Source: Armatimonadota bacterium
Lineage (GTDB): Bacteria; Cloacimonadota; Cloacimonadia; Cloacimonadales; TCS61
Length of the DNA: 35,486 nucleotides
Reading direction: 5' to 3'
Assembly: GCA_013203665.1 (NCBI GenBank)
Contig: JABMPU010000097.1
Location: 1 to 35,486 of the forward strand
The notes under the pieces are model-generated. The model saw only the letters and a program-made list of their open reading frames with translations, was not told where the DNA came from and ran no database searches. Shown in pieces: positions 1 to 8,696 of this stretch (the first letter of the stretch is position 1; every line of letters begins with the position of its first letter). Made by a program: the position numbers and the translations under genes.

Positions 1-73
1 GATTTCCTCAGAAAGACAGTCTTTTTTCATTTCGCAGAACCCTTTAATAGTTTGGGAAAGGAGAATACTTCAA

Positions 74-490
74 ATGAAAAAGAAATCCAAAAAATCTAAA
101 CAGAAGATTTCATCCCTCGAGCATGATCCGTATTTAATGCGAATTAATGAAGGTGAAAAACTTTATAAATTATTTTTTTTCCGACCCATTGCAGGCAGGC
201 AAAATCATTTCGAATACAGGATGATGACAAAAGAGAAAACCAATGGCATGCTGGAAATGGTGAGTTACAATTTCAAGATTGTGGATGGCGTTCCTCAAAA
301 AAGCTCGATAATGCGTGCTCCTGAAATTCCCAAAGAAAGTTTGGATGAGATTGTTCAGGGAATGGTGCGAACCACTAATACTTCTCCGGAAGAGTTTGAA
401 GAATTAGACCTTTCTCAGTTTGAAACTTTAGAAGAACAGGTAGAATTTCTGAAGAAGAAAAATAAAGTTGATACAATGTATATTTCGTGA
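74..490 (+). CDS. hypothetical protein
   Basis: 138-aa ORF with AGGAGA upstream of ATG; no family recognised. Confidence 0.6.
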   Translation: MKKKSKKSKQKISSLEHDPYLMRINEGEKLYKLFFFRPIAGRQNHFEYRMMTKEKTNGMLEMVSYNFKIVDGVPQKSSIMRAPEIPKESLDEIVQGMVRTTNTSPEEFEELDLSQFETLEEQVEFLKKKNKVDTMYIS

Positions 491-805
491 GAGAAGGAAA
501 AAATAGTAGAAAAGTATCTGTTGTTTAAACTTTCGAAGTTTTTAAAACTTTGTTTCGGGAACCCGACTCGGGTTGATACAAAAGTGTCTGTACTGGTTAT
601 TTCATCATTAAGTTAATGATGGTCTTTTAGGAGAGACCAACTAATCGTTTTCTGATTTGATTCTGATTATTATCGGTTCCGAAACCAAAGTATATTTATC
701 ATTCACTTCAAAATAACCAACAATTTCATAATATCCATTTTCAGAAAAGTCATAATGTCCAATTGAGTATTTATAAAATGCATGGGCAACCTTTCGAGTA
801 ATATC

Positions 806-3034
806 TCATTTTTCAAAATACTTTTCAGCAGATTCTACAGTTATTTCAATTCCGTTTCCCTCTATTTCATTAATCCTAACATCTTCAATAAAAGCGAGTT
901 TGTTTTTGAAGTATTTAGGAGTTTTATATGTTGTATGCTTGATAACTACTCCAAAATTTGGCAATGTGTAATTGCTCCATATCAATAATTTTCGCTCATA
1001 TTCCAGGATATTTTCCAGTGAAAAAGTGATATAAATATTTTCACCAGGAGCACATGAGTTTAAATCGGAACTGATCTGGAAATCCCAACTCAAAAGATCT
1101 AATGAGGTTTCAATTTTATTTAACAACTCTTTCATATCATCATAGAACTCATAGCTTTCAGGAATACTTTCTGCCACAGATTTCGCATGAGCTAAATATC
1201 CAAGATCTTCAGGATGAATATTCACTTCTTCCCACGATTCAGCGAGGTAGAAATACAAATTGGAAATACGATGTAATACTTTAAAGTTCAATTCACTATC
1301 CGGATATTTTTCAATGAATTTTTTATATTCATCAATTAAACTCAAATTATGGGAATTATCACCACCTTCATGTGATGTGAAATCATTATATTGTAGCATT
1401 TCAAACTCTGCATTATCAGCCCATTCGCTGGTTGGGTGCTCAGCAATTACTTGTTTATAGAAACTGAAAGGAAAATCGGTATTGATGCCAACTTCACAAT
1501 AATTCCAACTTAAAATAGACATTTCATAATAAATCTTACCAAGATGATAAAGTCTTGCTGGCTCACTCAGAGAAACGACACTCAAAGAATCTATCTGATG
1601 TTTTCCAATATTTAATCTAGCCAAATCTCTATCTGAGATAAATTCAAGAAACAAGCTTTCTTTATTTTGCTTTTTCAATTGTTCATAATTTAATAAAGCA
1701 CTTTCCGGATCTCCATTTAATGAATAACCACAAATGAGACCATAATAAACTGCCTCTCTCATTTTGAGGTCGGTTTCATTTGCCAGAATTTTCTCAAATC
1801 TTTCTATCTGTTCTTGCTCGCGAATCACAAAAATATGTTTCAGTCTCCTGGCTAAATGACCGATAATTTTGTGGGAAGTTGTAAGGTTTTGCATTTCAAA
1901 AAAGCCATTCACAAATTTGATAGGATCTTTTTCTTTTTTCAGTTTTTTTCTTTTTGTATCAATCGTTTGCTCGATATGTGCAATCTGCTCTCTCGGTATC
2001 ATTACAGAATCCAAATACTTTTTACTGATTTGAATTACACCATTATTTATTCCGATCCAAATGTTTTTTTCATTTGCATAAAAGCTTCGAACGATGGGAA
2101 AGGAAATATCGGATTTGAAGACTTTGTGATCTTTTTTATTTATCTTGCCCAAACCAAATTCGTCAAAAAACCAGAGGCATTCATCATCATTAAAAAGGTT
2201 ATGGATATTTCCAACTTTGATCAATTCCTCACTTTGATCGTTCAAGTTCAACTTTTTTAACAATCCTCCCTTAGACGGAAACCAGATTGTATTCTCATCG
2301 ATAACCATATTCCAATAGGGAATTCTCGAATTTATGATATATGGTTTATTATCTTTGCCAATGAAAACTGATTTTCTATCATCGAGAAAGAACATGACGT
2401 CACCATATTCTTGGAATTCTGAGACTCGATCAAATTTATATCCCCTTAAATCACGAATTTCTGTGGTTGTTTCCAGTAATGGATCGTATTCAAATTGATT
2501 ATTAATAATGATATTTTCATTTTCCAATCTTATACTATGAATCCAAATTTCTTTCTGAAAAGGAGTTTTTATTATTTCAGAATTCGATCTTTCAAAATAA
2601 TAAAGACTTTTCGTTGTGCCGATCCAAACCCGATTTCTGTCCGGTTTAATGATTGATATGGATTCATCGTTAAAGTATTTTTGTTTAGAAAAGATTACGA
2701 AATTATTAACCGATTTGTCAAAACAGAATACACCTTTCTTAAAATTCCCCAGCCATACCAAATTAGGATCATACTCATCGGTGATGTTCATTTTATTTAA
2801 TCCGACTGCAAAATCTCCAATTGTTTCTGCTAAGTTTCGCAATTCACCTTTACTAATATCGAATTCATAAGAGGATTTGTTTTGATCAATTAGCCATAAG
2901 TTTTCATTTATTGGGGATTTGATGATTTTCTGGGTATGATAATTCTGGATTGTGAATTCTTTAATGTTTTCATCTGCTGGTAAAATTCTGACAATAAGCA
3001 TCAAAGCAACTATTGAAAATATTAAGTTTTTCAT
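806..3034 (-). CDS. secreted protein with two-component-regulator-propeller-like repeats and TPR-like C-terminal part
   Basis: 742-aa ORF; signal peptide MKNLIFSIVALMLIVRILPA; repeated motifs NLVWLGN, NRVWIGTT, NTIWFPSKGGL, KNIWIGINNGV; helical C-terminal half. Confidence 0.7.
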   Translation of the reverse strand: MKNLIFSIVALMLIVRILPADENIKEFTIQNYHTQKIIKSPINENLWLIDQNKSSYEFDISKGELRNLAETIGDFAVGLNKMNITDEYDPNLVWLGNFKKGVFCFDKSVNNFVIFSKQKYFNDESISIIKPDRNRVWIGTTKSLYYFERSNSEIIKTPFQKEIWIHSIRLENENIIINNQFEYDPLLETTTEIRDLRGYKFDRVSEFQEYGDVMFFLDDRKSVFIGKDNKPYIINSRIPYWNMVIDENTIWFPSKGGLLKKLNLNDQSEELIKVGNIHNLFNDDECLWFFDEFGLGKINKKDHKVFKSDISFPIVRSFYANEKNIWIGINNGVIQISKKYLDSVMIPREQIAHIEQTIDTKRKKLKKEKDPIKFVNGFFEMQNLTTSHKIIGHLARRLKHIFVIREQEQIERFEKILANETDLKMREAVYYGLICGYSLNGDPESALLNYEQLKKQNKESLFLEFISDRDLARLNIGKHQIDSLSVVSLSEPARLYHLGKIYYEMSILSWNYCEVGINTDFPFSFYKQVIAEHPTSEWADNAEFEMLQYNDFTSHEGGDNSHNLSLIDEYKKFIEKYPDSELNFKVLHRISNLYFYLAESWEEVNIHPEDLGYLAHAKSVAESIPESYEFYDDMKELLNKIETSLDLLSWDFQISSDLNSCAPGENIYITFSLENILEYERKLLIWSNYTLPNFGVVIKHTTYKTPKYFKNKLAFIEDVRINEIEGNGIEITVESAEKYFEK

Positions 3035-3155
3035 AATTCTATGCTCCTTGAAAATTATTGAGAAACTAATCCAAAAGAAATCGAGTTCTCAAGTTTGTCA
3101 ATAATCTTTTTATTCATAAAGAGTTATGTTTCTTATTGTTTTGTTTGACTCAGGA

Positions 3156-3200
3156 AAGCGAAAAATTTCGCTTGACTTTTGCACATATGTGCATTATATT
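3156..3200 (+). promoter_or_regulatory. sigma70-like promoter with two palindromes, upstream of the DUF134 regulator
   Basis: TTGACT (3172-3177), 17-bp spacer, TATATT (3195-3200); perfect 14-bp palindrome TGCACATATGTGCA (3180-3193) in the spacer; AAGCGAAA-AA-TTTCGCTT (3156-3173) touching the -35. Confidence 0.6.
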
Positions 3201-3229
3201 GTCTTTGTAAATTAATTAGGAGAATAAAT

Positions 3230-3682
3230 ATGTCGCGTCCTAAGAAAGAGAGAATAGTTCATAATCCACCTGTTTTTGTTAATTTCAAGCCAGTGGGAGT
3301 TAGAGCTTCTTCATTAGCTCAGATTTTTTTAACTTTAGATGAATACGAAGCAATCAGGTTGGCTGATTATCTGGGAATGGAGCATTCTGAGGCTGCTGAA
3401 GAAATGGAGATTTCACGCTCTACGTTTACTCGTTTAGTAGAAAAAGCCAGGAAAAAAGTAGCGGAATTTATGGTTGAAGGAAAGGAATTAATAATCGAAG
3501 GTGGGAATATACATTTTCGAGGCAATCTTATCAGATGTCTTGATTGTGGTCATATGTTCAAAACAAGTTTTGAAGATGAGATGACCAAGTGTCCTGTTTG
3601 CGGATCAGCAAATTTACTTGATCTCGCAGGAGGATTCGGTCATGGAAATTGTTGCAGAGGACGACATAGAGGAAGGAGGTAA
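3230..3682 (+). CDS. DUF134 (UPF0251) family predicted DNA-binding protein with C-terminal zinc ribbon
   Basis: MSRPKKERIVHNPPVFVNFKPVG start after AGGAGA; helix-turn-helix region LDEYEAIRLADYLGMEHSEAAEEMEISRSTFTRLVEKARKKVAE; CLDCGH..CPVCGS. Confidence 0.85.
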   Translation: MSRPKKERIVHNPPVFVNFKPVGVRASSLAQIFLTLDEYEAIRLADYLGMEHSEAAEEMEISRSTFTRLVEKARKKVAEFMVEGKELIIEGGNIHFRGNLIRCLDCGHMFKTSFEDEMTKCPVCGSANLLDLAGGFGHGNCCRGRHRGRR

Positions 3683-3684
3683 TT

Positions 3685-4026
3685 ATGCCAAGAGGTGACA
3701 GAACAGGTCCTGACGGAATGGGACAAATGACAGGACGCGGACTGGGTTATTGTGCAGGTTATGATAGCCCGGGATTTTACAGAGGTATTCCGCGTGGTGG
3801 TGCTGGTTATGGAAGAAGAATGGGACGAGGACAACGTTTGGGTAGAGGATTCAGGGGTGGAGTTGAATCTAATTTTGGATATAATCAAAGACCTTATTAT
3901 TCCCCACCAGAATATTATCCACAAGTATCTGAGAAAACTCTTATAGAAAATGAAATCAAAATCATTGGAGAGCAATTAAAGACTCTCGAAACCAGGCTCG
4001 CAGAACTGTCAAAAGAGGAGAAATAA
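3685..4026 (+). CDS. DUF5320-like protein
   Basis: MPRGDRTGPDGMGQMTGRGLGYC N-terminus, Gly/Arg-rich, coiled C-terminus; AGGAGG RBS. Confidence 0.75.
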   Translation: MPRGDRTGPDGMGQMTGRGLGYCAGYDSPGFYRGIPRGGAGYGRRMGRGQRLGRGFRGGVESNFGYNQRPYYSPPEYYPQVSEKTLIENEIKIIGEQLKTLETRLAELSKEEK

Positions 4027-4033
4027 CTTCTCA

Positions 4034-4068
4034 TATACCAGCGGATATTCCGCTGGTATACTTTTTTT
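4034..4068 (+). terminator. Rho-independent terminator inside the cluster
   Basis: 12-bp perfect stem TATACCAGCGGA/TCCGCTGGTATA, loop TAT, then C and T7. Confidence 0.85.
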
Positions 4069-4087
4069 AACAAACATGGAGGTTTTT

Positions 4088-4369
4088 ATGCCAAGAGGAG
4101 ACGGAACAGGACCAGACGGACTCGGTCCGATGACAGGAAGAGGTTTAGGACGCTGTTTCGGGAACAGAAAAATATCGAAAGGTTCTATTTGGGGAACTAT
4201 TATTACAGCTATTGCCGGAGCTGTTATTAAAGATTTAAGTGGTCCGAATAGCAAAATTAAAAAACTAACCGGAAATATTTTCAAACCAAAGCAAATAAAA
4301 GAAAAAGATAAACCAAAATTAATTCAACCTGAATTTGAAGTTTTAGAAAGCGAGGGAAAGGATGAATAA
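4088..4369 (+). CDS. DUF5320-like protein (paralogue)
   Basis: MPRGDGTGPDGLGPMTGRGLGRCFGN start after GGAGG; the longer ORF starts at 4076. Confidence 0.7.
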   Translation: MPRGDGTGPDGLGPMTGRGLGRCFGNRKISKGSIWGTIITAIAGAVIKDLSGPNSKIKKLTGNIFKPKQIKEKDKPKLIQPEFEVLESEGKDE

Positions 4370-4628
4370 TAGAAACACAGGAACCGGACGCGGTCTTGGT
4401 AGAGGAATGGGACAAGGTTCCGGTCAGGGTCTCGGTCGTGGCGGAGGTAGAGGTCGAAACAGTGGTGCAGGATACAGCATTGGTGGTTATTGTGTATGTG
4501 CAAAATGCGGAGCTAAAATAGCTCACCAGCAGGGAGTTCCCTGCACAAACCAGAAATGCCCCCAATGTGGAACCACAATGATCCGTGAAGAATTACTGAA
4601 TGATAGTCGTGTCAAGTCAAGTGTATAA
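4362..4628 (+). CDS. Gly/Arg-rich zinc-ribbon-like small protein
   Basis: 88-aa ORF overlapping the previous stop; CVCAKCGAKI..CTNQKCPQCGT. Confidence 0.7.
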   Translation: MNNRNTGTGRGLGRGMGQGSGQGLGRGGGRGRNSGAGYSIGGYCVCAKCGAKIAHQQGVPCTNQKCPQCGTTMIREELLNDSRVKSSV

Positions 4629-4724
4629 CAAACAATCTTGTTTGTTTCGTTGCATAAGCAGGATTGTTTGTGATACACTTAGCGTTTCTTCGCGTTCTTA
4701 GCGGCTAACAAAAGAGATAAATAA

Positions 4725-5579
4725 ATGAAGATAGCAATTGCCAGCGGAAAAGGTGGAACCGGAAAAACTACCTTAGCAACGAATTTAGCAAGCTTCTTAT
4801 CAGAAAGTCGTGAAACTGTTCTAGTTGATTTGGATGTGGAAGAACCAAATTCAGGATTATTCATCAAAGGAGAGTTATTCTTTCAAACCGATAAGTTTAA
4901 GATGGTTCCGAAATGGGAGAAAGAAAATTGTATTCTTTGCGGAAATTGCCAGAAAGTATGCAATTTTAATGCTATCATAAAACTGCCGGACCATGTCATG
5001 GTTTTCTCAAAATTATGCCATAGTTGTTATGCTTGCTCGGAATTGTGTTCTACAAAATCATTACCGATGCAACCGGAAAAAATCGGAGCCCTGAAACACT
5101 ATAAAACGAATAGTCTGAATTTTGTGGAAAGCAAACTCGATGTTGGTCAGGAACAGGCAGTTCCGCTCATTTCTCAAACTAAAAAATATGTAGATGAACA
5201 ATTTCAGAAAAAAGTAATTAAAATATTTGATTCTCCACCAGGAACTTCCTGTCCGGTAATAGAAGCAACAAAAAATGCTGATTTCGTAATTCTAGTAACC
5301 GAACCCACACCTTTTGGTTTGTATGATCTGAAGCTGGCAGTAGAGACAATGCGGGAACTCGGCAATAAAACCGGTGTTGTCATAAATCGTTATGGGATTG
5401 GAAATGATGATGTGATAGATTATTGCAGGAAAGAAAAAATCGATATTTTAGCAAGAATCAGTAATGACAGGAAAATCGCTGAACTTTATTCTCAAGGAAA
5501 ACTCATTTATAAAGATAATTCTGAATTTAGATTTCAATTAGAAAAAATTTCTGATTACCTGTTTTTGAGGGAAGCCTAA
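4725..5579 (+). CDS. MinD/Mrp-type P-loop ATPase with inserted 2x[4Fe-4S] ferredoxin domain
   Basis: SGKGGTGKTTLATN deviant Walker A; CILCGNCQKVC and CHSCYACSELC. Confidence 0.92.
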   Translation: MKIAIASGKGGTGKTTLATNLASFLSESRETVLVDLDVEEPNSGLFIKGELFFQTDKFKMVPKWEKENCILCGNCQKVCNFNAIIKLPDHVMVFSKLCHSCYACSELCSTKSLPMQPEKIGALKHYKTNSLNFVESKLDVGQEQAVPLISQTKKYVDEQFQKKVIKIFDSPPGTSCPVIEATKNADFVILVTEPTPFGLYDLKLAVETMRELGNKTGVVINRYGIGNDDVIDYCRKEKIDILARISNDRKIAELYSQGKLIYKDNSEFRFQLEKISDYLFLREA

Positions 5580-5580
5580 T

Positions 5581-6459
5581 ATGAAGGAAATAGTCGTAAT
5601 CTCAGGTAAAGGCGGAACAGGCAAAACCAGCATTACTGCTTCGTTTGCATTTCTTGCTAATGAAGATATTGTAGTTGCAGATTGTGATGTTGATGCAGCA
5701 GATATGCATCTTCTTCTCCAGCCGGATTATGAAAAGTCAGAAGATTTTCACAGTGGAGTTCTGGCTGAAATCGATCAGGACAAATGTGTAAAGTGTGGAA
5801 AATGTGCGGAAGTATGTCGTTTTGATGCTATCCCAAAAACAAATTCGCAATACATTGTTAATCCTCTCGATTGCGAAGGATGCGGATACTGCTGTCATAT
5901 TTGTCCTACAGATGCAATTCTTATGAAAGAACAAAATGTGGGGAAATGCTATATTTCCAATACCAGAATGAATAACAAAATGGTTCATGCAAGGTTGAAT
6001 ATTGGAGCTGAAAACTCTGGAAAGCTCGTTGCAAAAGTGAAGAACGAAGCTAAGAAATTAGCTGAGAAATATCAGAAAGAATTTGTTTTAGTGGATGGTT
6101 CACCCGGAATTGGTTGTCCGGTGATTTCTTCGCTTTCCGGTGCGGATTTAGTGGTATTTGTAACAGAACCCACGATTTCTGCGTTCCACGATTTAAGACG
6201 TGTTTATGAGCTTGTAGATCAGTTTAAAATTCAAACTGTTTGCATCTTAAATAAATCTGATTTGAATGAAAACATTTCACAAGAAATTCAGGATTTTATG
6301 AGGACAAACAAAATAAGTTTACTTTCCTCACTTCCGTATGATGACAGTTTTACTAAAGCTATGATTGAAGGAAAAACCATTACTGAATTTAATGATGACA
6401 TAAAGATGCTGTTAGAAATAAGTTGGAATCAAATTAAGCAGATTATTTCCAAAAAATGA
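5581..6459 (+). CDS. MinD/Mrp-type P-loop ATPase with inserted 2x[4Fe-4S] ferredoxin domain (paralogue)
   Basis: SGKGGTGKTSITASF; CVKCGKCAEVC, CEGCGYCCHIC. Confidence 0.92.
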   Translation: MKEIVVISGKGGTGKTSITASFAFLANEDIVVADCDVDAADMHLLLQPDYEKSEDFHSGVLAEIDQDKCVKCGKCAEVCRFDAIPKTNSQYIVNPLDCEGCGYCCHICPTDAILMKEQNVGKCYISNTRMNNKMVHARLNIGAENSGKLVAKVKNEAKKLAEKYQKEFVLVDGSPGIGCPVISSLSGADLVVFVTEPTISAFHDLRRVYELVDQFKIQTVCILNKSDLNENISQEIQDFMRTNKISLLSSLPYDDSFTKAMIEGKTITEFNDDIKMLLEISWNQIKQIISKK

Positions 6460-6521
6460 GTTCTGTAAAATATAGAAAAATTTACCTGACCTTTGGCTAT
6501 GGCTTGTTTCACCAAGACGAG

Positions 6522-6593
6522 TGTCATTCCCGTGCAAACGGGAATCCAGCAGAAATAAATGATTATAGATTCCCAATCAAGTTGGGAATGACA
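6522..6593. repeat. REP/BIME-like inverted repeat
   Basis: TGTCATTCCCGTGCAAACGGGAAT ... ATTCCCAATCAAGTTGGGAATGACA. Confidence 0.75.
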
Positions 6594-6640
6594 AGTGAAT
6601 AGTGTTTTTGCAGAATTCATTAAAAAAAAAGGAGTAAAAA

Positions 6641-6979
6641 ATGAAAATTATTTTTACAACAACAGGATTGGACTGGGATTCAAAAATGGATCCTCGTTTT
6701 GGAAGAACAGAGTATTTCATTATTTTCGATGAAGACAAAGATGAATTAACATCATACGATAACACAGCAATTGCAGATGTAGCTCATGGTGCAGGTCCGC
6801 AAACCGCACAGAAGATGTTTGAATTTAAGCCGGATATCCTCATTACCGGAAATGGTCCCGGAGGGAATGCAGCAAGAGTATTACAGAATTCTAATATTAC
6901 AATTTACATTGGCGCTGGGAATATGACTGTGAAAGAAGCTTATGATGCTTTTAAAAATGGAAAATTAAGAATTTATTAA
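6641..6979 (+). CDS. NifX/NifB-like dinitrogenase iron-molybdenum cofactor biosynthesis (ORP-like) protein
   Basis: 112 aa; DPRFGRTEYFIIFDED, GPQTAQKMFEFKPDILITGNGPGGNAARVL. Confidence 0.88.
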   Translation: MKIIFTTTGLDWDSKMDPRFGRTEYFIIFDEDKDELTSYDNTAIADVAHGAGPQTAQKMFEFKPDILITGNGPGGNAARVLQNSNITIYIGAGNMTVKEAYDAFKNGKLRIY

Positions 6980-7003
6980 TTTTTCATTTTGAGGAAATAC
7001 TTA

Positions 7004-7852
7004 ATGAAAACATATCTTGATTGTCTTCCTTGCTTCTTAAATCAAGCACTGCGAGCAGGACGAATGGTAACCAATAACGAGATGAAGCTCAAGAGAATAT
7101 TGGATGAAGTAGGAATGATGGTTAAGGACATCCCTTTGGAAAACACTCCACCGGAAACAGGTGATATCATTTACCGGAAAATTAGAGAAATCAGCGGTGA
7201 ATTCAATCCTTATCAAAAAATAAAACAAAAGAATATCAAAGAAGCGCTTTCATTGTATCCATCCTTAAAAGAAAAAATAGAGGAGTCGAACGACAGACTG
7301 CTCACAGCCATAAGATTTGCAATTGCAGGTAATGTTATAGATTTTGGGGTAAATAAAAAATTTGATATTAACAAAGAAATTAATGAAATTCTTAGAAAAA
7401 AATTTGCCATATTTAACTACAAAAAATTTAAGGAACTTCTGGCTCATTCAAAAAAGATTTTATATATTGGTGATAATGCAGGAGAAGCTGTTTTTGACAG
7501 GATTTTGATAGAAGAAATGAAAAGACCTGTTACATATGTGGTAAGAAGTGTACCGGTAATTAATGATGTCACTTATGAAGATGCTGTTCAGGCAGGGATT
7601 GATAAAGTTGCAAACATAGTTTCTTCCAAAACGAGTGCTCCCGGACTGATTCTGAAAACATGCAATCATGAAATTAAAAATCTGTTTGAGAAAGCAGAAT
7701 TCATAATTAGCAAGGGTCAAGGGAATTATGAGGGTCTTTCAAATGAAAAGTATCCGATATTTTTCTTATTAAAAACAAAATGCTGGTTTATTGCTAATGA
7801 TTTAGGCGTTGATGATGGAGATATTATTTTAAAAGGAAATTTTAAGAATTAA
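7004..7852 (+). CDS. DUF89 (ARMT1/AF1104-like) family protein
   Basis: MKTYLDCLPCFLNQALRAGRM; YIGDNAGEAVFDRIL; IISKGQGNYEGL. Confidence 0.88.
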   Translation: MKTYLDCLPCFLNQALRAGRMVTNNEMKLKRILDEVGMMVKDIPLENTPPETGDIIYRKIREISGEFNPYQKIKQKNIKEALSLYPSLKEKIEESNDRLLTAIRFAIAGNVIDFGVNKKFDINKEINEILRKKFAIFNYKKFKELLAHSKKILYIGDNAGEAVFDRILIEEMKRPVTYVVRSVPVINDVTYEDAVQAGIDKVANIVSSKTSAPGLILKTCNHEIKNLFEKAEFIISKGQGNYEGLSNEKYPIFFLLKTKCWFIANDLGVDDGDIILKGNFKN

Positions 7853-7868
7853 AAGGAGAGATAAAAAA

Positions 7869-8696
7869 ATGAATGAAAATGAAACAATCAAGAAAGAAGC
7901 CGAAAAGATGCTCGCAGAAAATTTGGGAAGAATCAAACACAAGATTGTGATCATAAGCGGAAAAGGTGGTGTTGGCAAAAGCACTGTAGCAGTTAATCTT
8001 GCTTATGGATTAGCCCTTCAAGGTAAAAAAGTGGGAATATTAGATATTGATATTCATGGACCTTCCATCGCCAAAATGTTAGGAATTGAGGGAAAGGGAT
8101 TAAGTGTTTCAAACAAACGTGCTGCACCAATAAAAGTTTATGATAACTTGTACGCTTTAACAATCGCATCTCTGATTCCAGATTCAGACGATCCTGTTAT
8201 CTGGAGAGGACCCATGAAAATGAATGTTATAAAACAATTCCTGCAGGATATTGAGTGGCCCGAACTTGATTATATGATTGTTGACAGTCCTCCCGGAACC
8301 GGAGATGAGCCGTTATCAGTAATTCAAATTATTAAGGATGTAGATGGTTCGATTATTGTTTCCACTCCTCAGGATGTGGCATTTCTGGATGCTCGCAAAA
8401 CCATAAAATTTTCTCGAAAGCTTTCAGTTCCTGTTTTGGGTATTATTGAAAATATGAGTGGATTTCCATGTCCTCATTGCGGGAAAAAAATTGAGCTTTT
8501 CCAGGGAAAAGGAGCACAAAAAGCAGCTGTAGATTTTGGTATTGATATCTTAGGAAAAATTCCCTTTGATACTAATATTGTAAAAACTTCTGATATTGGA
8601 AGACCTTATATTTATGATTACAACCAGGCAGAAGCAGCAAAAGAGATGAAACAGATTGCAGAAAAAATTATTAATAAAGTAGAGGTGAAAAAATGA
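7869..8696 (+). CDS. mrp: Mrp/NBP35-type Fe-S carrier ATPase
   Basis: ISGKGGVGKSTVAVNLA; DSPPGTGDEPLSV; CPHCG. Confidence 0.92.
   Translation: MNENETIKKEAEKMLAENLGRIKHKIVIISGKGGVGKSTVAVNLAYGLALQGKKVGILDIDIHGPSIAKMLGIEGKGLSVSNKRAAPIKVYDNLYALTIASLIPDSDDPVIWRGPMKMNVIKQFLQDIEWPELDYMIVDSPPGTGDEPLSVIQIIKDVDGSIIVSTPQDVAFLDARKTIKFSRKLSVPVLGIIENMSGFPCPHCGKKIELFQGKGAQKAAVDFGIDILGKIPFDTNIVKTSDIGRPYIYDYNQAEAAKEMKQIAEKIINKVEVKK

Noticed and set aside
189-202. GCAGGCAGGCAAAA as a third copy of the in-frame palindromic element
   Set aside because: Shares only GGCAGGCAA with 13801-13817; no CCCCG/CGGGG stem
1856-2260. 134-aa plus-strand ORF
   Set aside because: Antisense to the propeller/TPR gene; no recognisable domain
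3640-3975. Minus-strand ORF 111 aa opposite the DUF5320-like gene
   Set aside because: Antisense to a well-supported coding region; low-complexity Ser/Thr translation typical of a shadow ORF
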